Shown: one piece after another, positions 1-6,485 of the stretch
How positions within the stretch are numbered: the first letter of the stretch is position 1
Layout of the letters: every line of letters begins with the position of its first letter
Assembly (NCBI GenBank): GCA_014763515.1
Contig: JACXVH010000076.1
Span: 1-6,721, forward strand
Direction: 5' to 3'
Origin: Flavobacteriaceae bacterium
Lineage (GTDB): Bacteria > Bacteroidota > Bacteroidia > Flavobacteriales > Flavobacteriaceae
DNA: 6,721 nt
The notes under the pieces: model-generated
What the model saw: the letters and a program-made list of their open reading frames with translations, nothing else
Told to the model about the DNA's origin: nothing
The model's database searches: none
Program-made: the position numbers and the translations under genes

Positions 1-307
1 ACCAACATCTGGATTAGGAATTGGAATGGATCGATTAATTATGTTCTTAACAAACAACCAATCCATTCAAGAAGTATTGTTCTTCCCGCAAATGAAACCA
101 GAAGCTAAACCACTAGCAATTAGTGATGAAGCAAAAGCCATTGTGGAACTTTTAAAAGCAGAAAACAATCAAGTTTTAGGACAATTAAAAGAAAAAGCAG
201 GCTTGAGCGGTAAAAAATGGGATGCTGCAATGAAGGAATTGGCAAAACACAATTTAACTAAAGTAATTGTTGATGGTGAGAATAAAATAGTTAAGCTATT
301 AAAGTAA
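1..307 (+). CDS. lysS: Lysyl-tRNA synthetase (class II), C-terminal fragment
   Basis: This is the 3' end of the enzyme that charges tRNA-Lys with lysine in the cytoplasm. The reading frame is open from base 2, so the gene enters from outside the window and the ATG at 26 is an internal methionine. About 101 residues are visible. They begin PTSGLGIGMDRLIM, which contains class II synthetase motif 3 (GLGIGMDR, bases 11-34) with the ATP-contacting arginine at 32-34. The family signature VLFFPQMKPE follows. Bacterial LysRS such as that of E. coli usually ends soon after this point, but here about 65 more residues follow. They read as three helices and a short beta hairpin (DEAKAIVELLKAE, VLGQLKEKAGLS, KKWDAAMKELAKHN, then TKVIVDGENKIVKLL), a winged-helix-like layout. 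That fold is inferred from the residue pattern. The gene ends with TAA, and I see no convincing terminator after it. The identification is secure. Confidence 0.96.
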   Translation, partial: PTSGLGIGMDRLIMFLTNNQSIQEVLFFPQMKPEAKPLAISDEAKAIVELLKAENNQVLGQLKEKAGLSGKKWDAAMKELAKHNLTKVIVDGENKIVKLLK

Positions 308-418
308 TTTAAATTATTTACTTACATTAGCATTTATAATTACATAAAAAAACTATTAGCTTTAAACCTTCTATTTTTTTTAATGTCTTAAGACTATAAA
401 TCAAAAAAAATATAAAAG

Positions 419-841
419 ATGAAAAATTTATTAATTATTGCAGTAATGCTAATCAGTATGATTTCTTTTTCTCAAAATGAAAGAAAAGGAAAGTTATCTA
501 AAGAAGAACAAGTTGAAGTTCAACTAAAAAGAATGACAACAGATTTAAATTTAGACACAAAACAACAAAAAGAGGTAAAAGCATTTTTAGTTGAAAAAGC
601 TGACAAAAGAGAGGCTAAAAGAGCTGAAATTCAAGCAAGAAGAGAAGCTGGAAAACCAAGATTATCTGAAGAAGAAAGAGAAGAACTAAAAGCTGAACTT
701 CAAAATGAAAGAGCTCATGACAAAGAACGTCTTGGAAAAATTTTAAGTGAAGACCAAATGAAAAAATGGGATCAAATTCAAACTGAAAAGAGAGAAGAAA
801 AAAAGGCTCATTTAAGAGAAAAGAGAATGTCTAAAAAATAA
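419..841 (+). CDS. Small exported charged helical protein, Spy/CpxP-like (LTxxQ-type)
   Basis: The 140-residue product starts with a signal peptide (MKNLLIIAVMLISMISFS, residues 1-18), so it is probably exported to the periplasm. The mature part is almost all predicted helix and very rich in Lys, Glu and Arg. It has two segments resembling the LTxxQ motif of Spy/CpxP envelope-stress proteins: LNLDTKQQKEVKAF (about 43-56) and LSEDQMKKWDQIQ (about 109-121). Between them lies a long charged helix that could form a coiled coil. In the Spy/CpxP family such proteins act as periplasmic chaperones or stress sensors. A chaperone role here is an inference from length, export signal and motif layout, and no catalytic residues are apparent. 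The ATG at 419 follows the A-rich leader usual in this phylum. It lies 111 bases after lysS, and I found no convincing TTTG/TAnnTTTG promoter in that gap, so it may be read through from lysS or use another sigma factor. It is followed by a second small exported protein of similar design. Confidence 0.85.
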   Translation: MKNLLIIAVMLISMISFSQNERKGKLSKEEQVEVQLKRMTTDLNLDTKQQKEVKAFLVEKADKREAKRAEIQARREAGKPRLSEEEREELKAELQNERAHDKERLGKILSEDQMKKWDQIQTEKREEKKAHLREKRMSKK

Positions 842-855
842 AATGGGTTAAAAAA

Positions 856-887
856 TTTGCCAAAACAATTTTTTTAATTTAGATTTG
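856..887 (+). promoter_or_regulatory. Bacteroidota-type promoter of the second small exported protein
   Basis: TTTG at 856-859 and TAGATTTG at 880-887 are separated by 20 bases. This fits the known Bacteroidota/Flavobacterium primary sigma consensus (TTG or TTTG, 17-23 bases, TAnnTTTG) exactly. Transcription would begin near 894, leaving a leader of about 20 bases before the ATG at 913. The gene can therefore be transcribed independently of the one before it. The call is a motif match only. Confidence 0.65.
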
Positions 888-912
888 ATAATATTTTAAC
901 CTTTTAACTACT

Positions 913-1242
913 ATGAAAAAAGTTTTATTAACATTAGTTTTTATATTTTCTGTAAATTTAGTTTCGAAAGCACAAGAACCTGTTAAGATAAGTGACCCAA
1001 AAGCAAAAGAAACAACTTATAAAATTAAAGAATACTTAAGTTTAGACGATGCTAAAACACAAGCCGTATACGAAGTAATAGCACATAAAAATATTGCTTT
1101 CTCTACGGAACCAAATTTAAATGAGGAAAGAAAAATTCTTCTAAGAAGAAAATTTGACTCAAAAATTAAATCCGTTCTTAACGAAAACGAATATAAAAAA
1201 TTAAAAGCGAATAAAGCTTTATGTCAAGAAATTGAAAATTAA
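913..1242 (+). CDS. Small exported protein of unknown function, similar in design to its upstream neighbour
   Basis: The 109-residue product has a signal peptide (MKKVLLTLVFIFSVNLVSKA, cleavage likely after residue 20, before Gln). The mature protein is mostly helical. Segments YLSLDDAKTQAVYEV (41-55) and LNENEYKKL (89-97) occupy the same places as the two LTxxQ-like segments of the preceding gene, and both proteins have a basic stretch between them. This suggests distant paralogy or a shared fold, though direct identity is low. One cysteine (C104) lies near the C-terminus. It is probably periplasmic, and a Spy-like sensing or chaperone role is inference only. The start follows a 71-base gap holding a good promoter, so the two genes need not be one transcript. 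The stop codon abuts a strong bidirectional terminator. I do not recognise a named family with certainty. Confidence 0.8.
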   Translation: MKKVLLTLVFIFSVNLVSKAQEPVKISDPKAKETTYKIKEYLSLDDAKTQAVYEVIAHKNIAFSTEPNLNEERKILLRRKFDSKIKSVLNENEYKKLKANKALCQEIEN

Positions 1243-1275
1243 AAAAAATCCCAGTTTAAAACTGGGATTTTTTTT
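1241..1275. terminator. Bidirectional intrinsic terminator between convergent genes
   Basis: This is a perfect inverted repeat centred near 1258. A run of eight A (1241-1248) and TCCCAGTTT are followed by AAACTGGGA and a T run to 1276. The GC-containing core (TCCCAG/CTGGGA) is flanked by A and T tracts, so RNA from either strand forms a stem followed by a U run. It would end transcription of the small exported protein on the + strand, whose stop codon it overlaps, and of hemL on the - strand, whose stop lies 6 bases beyond. Confidence 0.92.
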
Positions 1276-1280
1276 TACCA

Positions 1281-2561
1281 TTATTTAGTGACTTTTTCAA
1301 TAGCTTTAACGGTATTATCTAAATCTTCATAAGTTAAAGCATCAGTTAAAAACCAAGTTTCATAAGACGATGGCGCAATATAAACTCCATTGTTTAACAA
1401 TCCGTGAAAGAAATCTTTAAATTTTTGATTATCTCCATTTTTAGCGGTTTCAAAATCGACAACTGGATTTTTATCAAAATGCACAGAAATCATAGAACCT
1501 ACTCTATTGATAGTAAACTCTACTTTATTTTTTTCTAGTACACTGCGCATTCCTTTTTCTAAATAAGCTGTTTTTTCTTCCAAACGCTTGTAAATATCTA
1601 GATCTGCATTTAAAGCTTTCAACATTTCATATCCAGCAGCCATTGCTAAAGGATTACCTGACAAGGTTCCTGCTTGGTAAACTGGACCAAGAGGTGCCAA
1701 GTAATTCATTATTTCTTCACTACCTGCAAATGCTCCAACAGGCAAACCACCACCAATAACTTTACCAAAACAAACCAAATCGGCTTTAACGTTATATAAC
1801 TCTTGTGCTCCTCCTTTTGCTAAACGAAATCCCGTCATTACTTCATCAAAGATCAACAAAGTATTATTATTAGTACAAACTTCTCTTAATTGAGCTAAAA
1901 AGTTATTCAAAGGCGGTATACAACCCATATTACCTGGAACAGGCTCCACTATTACAGCTGCTATTTCGTTTTTATTTGCTTCGAAAATTGATTTTACATT
2001 TTCAATATCATTAAACTTCGCCAATAAAGTATCTTTAGCTGTTCCTTGTGTAACTCCAGGACTATTTGGTACACCAAAAGTACTCAGTCCACTTCCTGCA
2101 GCTATCAAAAAAGAATCGGAATGACCATGATAACAACCTGAAAATTTAATAATCTTATCTCTTTTGGTGTAACCTCTCGCTAAACGAATTGCACTCATAC
2201 AAGCTTCCGTACCTGAGTTCACAAATCTAATTTTATCAATGTTTGGAACCATAGAAACTGCTAATTCAGCAATTTTCGTTTCCAACTCTGTAGGTGTTCC
2301 AAACGAAGTTCCTTTTTTTGCTCTTTCAATAACTGCATTTACAACAGGTTCAAAAGCATGACCTAAAATCATTGGACCCCATGAATTGATATAATCAATA
2401 AATTGATTACCGTCTTCATCAAATAAATACGCCCCTTTTGCTTCTTTAATAAATATTGGCGTACCTCCAACTCCTTTAAATGCTCTTACAGGTGAATTAA
2501 CACCACCTGGTATAACTTTTCCTGCTTCAATAAACAAAGCACTACTTCTAGAATAATTCAT
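1281..2561 (-). CDS. hemL: Glutamate-1-semialdehyde 2,1-aminomutase
   Basis: This cytoplasmic PLP enzyme converts glutamate-1-semialdehyde to 5-aminolevulinate, the last step of the C5 route into heme and other tetrapyrroles. At 426 residues it is full length for the family. Visible landmarks of this class III-type aminotransferase are the N-terminal PGGVNSPVRAF (18-28), NSGTEA (115-120), CYHGHSD (143-149), the cofactor-binding FDEVMTGFR (238-246), the Schiff-base lysine in FGKVIGGGLPVGAFAG (K267), and AGTLSGNP (297-304). PGGVNSPVRAF and CYHGHSD distinguish HemL from ordinary aminotransferases. The ATG shares one base with the stop codon of the glucosaminidase gene upstream (TAATG), which fixes the start and suggests translational coupling. 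It is the last gene of a three-gene minus-strand unit and ends at the bidirectional terminator. No key residue is missing. Confidence 0.98.
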   Translation of the reverse strand: MNYSRSSALFIEAGKVIPGGVNSPVRAFKGVGGTPIFIKEAKGAYLFDEDGNQFIDYINSWGPMILGHAFEPVVNAVIERAKKGTSFGTPTELETKIAELAVSMVPNIDKIRFVNSGTEACMSAIRLARGYTKRDKIIKFSGCYHGHSDSFLIAAGSGLSTFGVPNSPGVTQGTAKDTLLAKFNDIENVKSIFEANKNEIAAVIVEPVPGNMGCIPPLNNFLAQLREVCTNNNTLLIFDEVMTGFRLAKGGAQELYNVKADLVCFGKVIGGGLPVGAFAGSEEIMNYLAPLGPVYQAGTLSGNPLAMAAGYEMLKALNADLDIYKRLEEKTAYLEKGMRSVLEKNKVEFTINRVGSMISVHFDKNPVVDFETAKNGDNQKFKDFFHGLLNNGVYIAPSSYETWFLTDALTYEDLDNTVKAIEKVTK

Positions 2562-3424
2562 TATTTTACTTTAATTATTTGCCCAATAGACAAACTATTA
2601 TCATTTAATTTATTTAATCGTTTAATTTCTTCTACAGTTGTATTGAACATCTTTGATAATGAGTACAAAGTATCCCCTTTTTGAATGGTATACATATTTG
2701 CATCAGCAACTGAATTATCTACTACAACTACTGTATTACTTTTCCCAGAAGTTCCAGTAACTTCTTCGTCAAACAAGTTTAACTTATATCTTTCTATTAA
2801 ACCAATCAATTTAGAAGGGTACTTTGGATCTGTGGCATAACCCGCTTTTTTTAAACCTTCAGCCCAACCCTTGTAATCTAATTTATTTAGTTGAAATAAA
2901 CTATTGTATCTACTTCTTGACGTTAAAAACAAAGCATGATCTCGAAAAGAATCTGCTGGATCTGAATATTTTCTAAAACATTCTTGCGCTGCATCATCGT
3001 CATGAGTTATTGTTGGACCTGTCCACTCTTTATGGCACTTAATTCCGAAATGATTATTTGCTTCCAAACACAACCTTCCTTTGCCTGCACCTGACTCTAA
3101 AATTCCTTGTGCTAAAATAATACTTGCGGGAATTCCGTAAGTTTTCATATTACCTTGAGCAACTCCCTTAAATTGGTTAATATATTCCGTTACAGTTATT
3201 GTAGTTGCACTAACTTTTGATGTTGCTTCTAGCGTTTCATTATTACTTTGAGTTGTTGTTTTTGCAGGCTCCGATTTCTTCTCCGTAGTAACCACAACTG
3301 GTTTTTGATGAACCGTTCTGCTAGTATTCGTTTTTGTACTTGTTGTCCTTACAACCTTTTTAGATGAACCACAACTTGTTATAATTAAACCAAATAGTAC
3401 AATTGTAAAAAATCTAATCTTCAT
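2561..3424 (-). CDS. Lipoprotein glucosaminidase (GH73/FlgJ-like) with C-terminal LysM domain
   Basis: This is a predicted peptidoglycan hydrolase that cleaves the glycan strand at N-acetylglucosamine. The 287-residue product begins with a lipoprotein signal (MKIRFFTIVLFGLIITSCGSS), with lipobox cysteine C18, so it should be anchored to a membrane facing the periplasm. Residues 19-75 form a Thr/Lys/Ser-rich low-complexity linker. The glucosaminidase domain spans about 78-217. ILAQGILESGAGKGRL carries the likely catalytic glutamate E110, followed by NNHFGIKC (123-130), the FRKYSDPADSFRDHA region (150-164) and YATDPKYPSKL (196-206), all typical of the family. A single LysM domain at 245-287 (YTIQKGDTLYSLSKMFN...SLSIGQIIKV) would bind peptidoglycan. 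The start overlaps the upstream PLP-enzyme gene by 11 bases and the stop overlaps the hemL start by one. Its place beside two metabolic PLP enzymes is not explained by its function. A cell-separation or wall-turnover role is inferred. Confidence 0.93.
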   Translation of the reverse strand: MKIRFFTIVLFGLIITSCGSSKKVVRTTSTKTNTSRTVHQKPVVVTTEKKSEPAKTTTQSNNETLEATSKVSATTITVTEYINQFKGVAQGNMKTYGIPASIILAQGILESGAGKGRLCLEANNHFGIKCHKEWTGPTITHDDDAAQECFRKYSDPADSFRDHALFLTSRSRYNSLFQLNKLDYKGWAEGLKKAGYATDPKYPSKLIGLIERYKLNLFDEEVTGTSGKSNTVVVVDNSVADANMYTIQKGDTLYSLSKMFNTTVEEIKRLNKLNDNSLSIGQIIKVK

Positions 3425-4310
3425 AAATAATAATCTCTTTTTTCTTCTCTTTTAAAATCTTGTTTATTCCTTTTATTCCTTGTAATCCTCCAGTATGTAT
3501 GGCTAAAATCTTCGCATTTGGAGGAAAAAAATCTCTAGAGATTAAATCTATAATTCCAAACATCATTTTTCCATTATACAAAGGATCTAAAGGAACTTTT
3601 GTTTCTAAATAAAACTTATTTAAAAACGTTATCAATTCAGGCTTTATTTTACCATATCCACCAAAATGATAGTCTAAAACTAAATCCCAATTATTTTTAT
3701 GTACAAATTTACGAATATGATTGTATAAAAAATTAGCTTTCAATGCTGGAAAACCTAATATTTTTTGGTTTTGCTGAGAAGCATTAATAATACCTGAAAT
3801 TGTACCACCAGTTCCTACTGCACAACAAATAAAATCAAAACTGAAATCATCTTCTTTTAAAATTTCCTCACATCCTTTAATAGCTAATTCATTCGTTCCT
3901 CCTTCAGGAACCAAATAAAAAGAACCAAACTTATCTTCTAAATGTTTTAAAAAATCAACAGATGCTTTATTTCTATAAACTTCCCTAGTAACAAAATAAA
4001 AAACCATTCCTAACTTTTTAGCCTCATATAATGTAGGATTGTTTTCGATTTCAAAAGCAAGCTCTTCTCCACGAATAACACCAATAGTTTCGAAACCAAA
4101 TTCTTTACCAGCTGCAGCTGTAGCTAAAATATGATTTGAAAAAGCACCACCAAAAGTCACAATTTTAGAAAAACCTTTATTCTTTGCCTCCATTAAATTA
4201 TATTTTAATTTACGAAGCTTATTACCTGAAATAAACGGATGATTCAAATCGTCTCTTTTAATATATAACTCGATACCAGATTTAAATTCTATTTCTATTT
4301 TTTGATTCAT
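3414..4310 (-). CDS. PLP-dependent enzyme of the ACC deaminase/D-cysteine desulfhydrase family
   Basis: This 298-residue enzyme belongs to the tryptophan-synthase-beta PLP fold (fold type II). The cofactor lysine is K31 in SGNKLRKLKYNL. FGGAFSNHILATAAAG (53-68) is the substrate-side SNH motif, VGTGGTISG (165-173) is the phosphate-binding loop, and PEGGTNELAIKGCEE (135-149) and IHTGGLQG (271-278) are also family features. Databases often label such proteins 1-aminocyclopropane-1-carboxylate deaminase. In true ACC deaminases a Glu follows the catalytic Tyr (E295 in the Pseudomonas enzyme) and a Leu occupies the position before GG near the C-terminus. Here these look like N246 (LYNGK) and T273 (HTGG), which argues for D-cysteine desulfhydrase-like or other amino-acid lyase activity. 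The real substrate cannot be read from the sequence. It is the first gene of an overlapping unit with the glucosaminidase and hemL. Its ATG lies only 10 bases past the T tract of the upstream gene's terminator. Confidence 0.9.
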   Translation of the reverse strand: MNQKIEIEFKSGIELYIKRDDLNHPFISGNKLRKLKYNLMEAKNKGFSKIVTFGGAFSNHILATAAAGKEFGFETIGVIRGEELAFEIENNPTLYEAKKLGMVFYFVTREVYRNKASVDFLKHLEDKFGSFYLVPEGGTNELAIKGCEEILKEDDFSFDFICCAVGTGGTISGIINASQQNQKILGFPALKANFLYNHIRKFVHKNNWDLVLDYHFGGYGKIKPELITFLNKFYLETKVPLDPLYNGKMMFGIIDLISRDFFPPNAKILAIHTGGLQGIKGINKILKEKKKEIIIYED

Positions 4311-4320
4311 GTTACAAATA

Positions 4321-4346
4321 AAAAATCCCGATAAATCGGGATTTTT
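4321..4346 (-). terminator. Intrinsic terminator of the T9SS surface protein gene
   Basis: This is a perfect inverted repeat: AAAAATCCCGAT, two spacer bases, then ATCGGGATTTTT. On the minus strand it forms an ATCCCGAT stem with a U run, 21 bases past the stop codon of the surface protein gene at 4368. It ends 10 bases before the start codon of the next gene in the same direction, so it also forms part of that gene's 5' leader. The sequence is symmetrical and could act on either strand, but no + strand gene is nearby. Confidence 0.88.
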
Positions 4347-4367
4347 ATAAATATTTTAAAATCTTAA

Positions 4368-6332
4368 TTATTTAAATATTGAAACTTTTTTCTCAACTGA
4401 ATGATTATCTGCAGTATTAACTTTTACTACATAAACACCATCACTTAAAGCATTTGTAGCAATTTCAAAACGATCATTAGTACCTAGTTTTTCTTTAGAG
4501 ATAACATTTTTACCAGTCATATCATATAAAGATAAACTTACAACATCTTTACCTAAAGTATTAAAAACTGTTAATAACTGTTGTGGGTTGTTTTGATAAA
4601 CTTGGAAAGAAGAAGCTACAACATCGTTATCTTCACTTAAAGTTGCATTAGCATCTCTGAAAGTAATCTCATATTGAGAAGTATATTCTCCAGCAGGCAA
4701 TGTTACTTCATAAATACCATTTCTAACATTAAAATAAGTATTATTTACAATATCATGAACGTAAACATCGTTATCAAAATTATTTAAGTTCGCAAGCTTG
4801 ACTTTAAAAGTTGTTAGTTCATCACATTTTAAGTACAATGGAACTGTTTTTTCAACCGCAAAAGGTAAAGAAGCAATTGTTAATTTCTCTGCTCTATCGT
4901 TAGTCATTAAAGACGCATTTTTAGCTACTGCTGTATAAGGAGATTTACCATCAAAGAAATCTAAATCATCAGAAGTATTACCTGAAAAAACAATGTAATT
5001 TTCATAGATAGCTGCTTCATTAGCCTTAATATGTAAAGCAATTTTTGGAGTTGGCGATGCTTTAGGAAATTGAGTATAATCAACACCTGCCACATTTGGC
5101 ATATCTTCTAAATATTGATTTTCAATCGCTAATTGATTATTAGAATTTGCAACTCTTTCAAACTGAGAGTTAGTAGTGTTTTCTTTAACAAAAGTTCTGT
5201 ATCTATTTCTCATTGTTACAGTTCCAGAAGGCACCACACCATGAACCATAAATCCTTGACCTATTGGAGCAAACATTCTTTTATAAGTATTCGTAACTAC
5301 AGTTCCAATATTTGAACCTGGAGTCCCGTTATTCCATTCACCACTAGAATCATAAGTACTCATAGGAGCCGAAGCATATGTACCAATTACATTAGCATTA
5401 CTAGGATCTGGTTTATAAGTTCCATAACCTCCTACATAACCTCCTACATTGTGCGTATTATTTGATTTATCATGCTCCCAAAAATAAGCTGTATTATCAA
5501 TTTGAGCAGTACCAGAAGCAGAAATAGCACCTGTACCATAATCTACGGCAAAACCACTATTTTCTAATAAATACCAATTTAAATTTATTGCAGAAGGATA
5601 CGGATTACCAACTAAAGTTAAATTTAAATAGTAAGCTCCTGGAGCATTAGAAACAAGTGCCGTCATGTCGCCGTTATTAGGACGTCCTCTAAAATCATAT
5701 CGTTGAGCACTACCTGTATTATTTGCAATACCAGCACCTCCATTTTCAGCATAGTCTGCAATAGTTGCGTCAGTACCAGAAACTCCTTTCATTGTAAATC
5801 CTAAACCAGGTTCAACATCAAAGTTACTTCCTACATATTGCCATCCACCACTATTTAAAGCATAAACATTTGAAGCAATATATTTCCATATCCATCGATT
5901 AGATACTGTTAAAGATGAATTAGTAGCCGAACCGTCATAGCCATTAGTAATAGTGATATTAGAACTCGTTATTTTATCACCATCTACAGAAGGTCTTTTT
6001 AATAAATTAATTCCAAAATTTGTATTACCTGCTCCGCCAGTAGCTCTCCCTACTGGTGAACACCAATAATTATATTGAAAATTATTTGTAGTACCTTCTT
6101 GAAAGACAGACAATTCTCCTGCTCCGTCATTTAAAGAAGAAGGAGCTCCTTGCAATAACTGTGATTGGTTTCTTAAATAAATGTTTCCTGTATTACCAAT
6201 GTTTACATCTTGATTAACAAACACAAACTGGTCGTTTACATAAACATAGCTTGTAGGACTCACATACATTTGAGCCTCTACGCTCAAACTACCTAGTATT
6301 GAAGCAATTGAAAATAGTAAAAATCTTTTCAT
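4368..6332 (-). CDS. T9SS-secreted cell-surface protein with type A C-terminal sorting domain
   Basis: The 654-residue product has a signal peptide (MKRFLLFSIASILGSLSVEA, residues 1-20), so it crosses the inner membrane by Sec. Its C-terminal 80 or so residues (about 574-654) match a type A T9SS sorting domain, with FQVYQNN (576-582), LSLYDMTGKNV (600-610), DGVYVVKVNT (631-640) and the closing KKVSIFK. This domain directs passage through the outer membrane by the gliding-associated type IX system and is usually removed. The central region is Asn/Gly/Ser/Thr/Tyr-rich. It carries motifs common in flavobacterial surface proteins: NYWCSPVG (89-96), LVGNPYPSAIN (240-250) and GQGFMVHG (358-365). 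I see no enzyme active site, so adhesion or a structural surface role is only a guess. A 12-base tandem duplication gives VGGYVGGY at 296-303. The gene stands alone, with its own promoter and terminator. Confidence 0.9.
   Translation of the reverse strand: MKRFLLFSIASILGSLSVEAQMYVSPTSYVYVNDQFVFVNQDVNIGNTGNIYLRNQSQLLQGAPSSLNDGAGELSVFQEGTTNNFQYNYWCSPVGRATGGAGNTNFGINLLKRPSVDGDKITSSNITITNGYDGSATNSSLTVSNRWIWKYIASNVYALNSGGWQYVGSNFDVEPGLGFTMKGVSGTDATIADYAENGGAGIANNTGSAQRYDFRGRPNNGDMTALVSNAPGAYYLNLTLVGNPYPSAINLNWYLLENSGFAVDYGTGAISASGTAQIDNTAYFWEHDKSNNTHNVGGYVGGYGTYKPDPSNANVIGTYASAPMSTYDSSGEWNNGTPGSNIGTVVTNTYKRMFAPIGQGFMVHGVVPSGTVTMRNRYRTFVKENTTNSQFERVANSNNQLAIENQYLEDMPNVAGVDYTQFPKASPTPKIALHIKANEAAIYENYIVFSGNTSDDLDFFDGKSPYTAVAKNASLMTNDRAEKLTIASLPFAVEKTVPLYLKCDELTTFKVKLANLNNFDNDVYVHDIVNNTYFNVRNGIYEVTLPAGEYTSQYEITFRDANATLSEDNDVVASSFQVYQNNPQQLLTVFNTLGKDVVSLSLYDMTGKNVISKEKLGTNDRFEIATNALSDGVYVVKVNTADNHSVEKKVSIFK
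5423..5449. repeat. 12-bp tandem duplication inside the surface protein gene
   Basis: The unit cataacctccta occurs twice in direct succession (5423-5434 and 5435-5446), followed by a further cat. On the coding (minus) strand it yields the repeated tetrapeptide VGGY VGGY (residues 296-303). Gain or loss of a unit would keep the frame, so it could vary in copy number by slippage. This is seen directly, while its importance is unknown. Confidence 0.85.
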
Positions 6333-6358
6333 AGTAGCGCGGTTTTACGTTCAATTTT

Positions 6359-6391
6359 CAAATATATAATAAAAAACTCATTTGAAACAAA
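6359..6391 (-). promoter_or_regulatory. Bacteroidota-type promoter of the T9SS surface protein gene
   Basis: Read on the minus strand, TTTG (6391-6388) is followed after 21 bases by TATATTTG (6366-6359). This is an exact match to the TTTG-N17-23-TAnnTTTG consensus. Transcription would start near 6352, giving a leader of about 20 bases before the ATG at 6332. The leader has no Shine-Dalgarno sequence, as is normal in this phylum. The call is a motif match only. Confidence 0.7.
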
Positions 6392-6461
6392 AATTACATA
6401 GAATAATTTTTACATTTTTTTTAACACGCATTTTTTACTATTGAAATATATTTAAAGTTTA

Positions 6462-6485
6462 TAACAATTTTGTACAAAATTGTTA
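6462..6485. promoter_or_regulatory. Perfect 24-bp palindrome, candidate operator
   Basis: The half-site TAACAATTTTGT is followed directly by its exact reverse complement with no spacer, which is the geometry expected for a site bound by a protein dimer. It lies about 70 bases upstream of the -33 box of the surface protein promoter and 130 bases from that gene's start. There is no T tract and the centre is tight, so it does not look like a terminator. The regulator and the regulated gene are unknown. Confidence 0.5.

Noticed and set aside
26..307. Separate 93-residue gene starting at ATG 26
   Set aside because: The frame continues upstream to base 2 with conserved LysRS residues (PTSGLGIG), and the ATG lies inside class II motif 3. 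It is the end of lysS.
302..323. Possible terminator after lysS (AAGTAA ... TTACTT with an inner TAATTTAAATTA palindrome)
   Set aside because: The pairing is short and nearly all AT, overlaps the stop codon and has no T tract, so it is unlikely to stop transcription.
1281..4310. The minus-strand unit as a defence or mobile island
   Set aside because: All three genes are housekeeping-type enzymes with composition like their neighbours, and there are no recombinase genes, terminal repeats or target duplications.
5133..5315. 60-codon + strand open frame
   Set aside because: It lies wholly antisense inside the well-supported surface protein gene, has no promoter or leader of the local type, and its translation shows no signal or motif.
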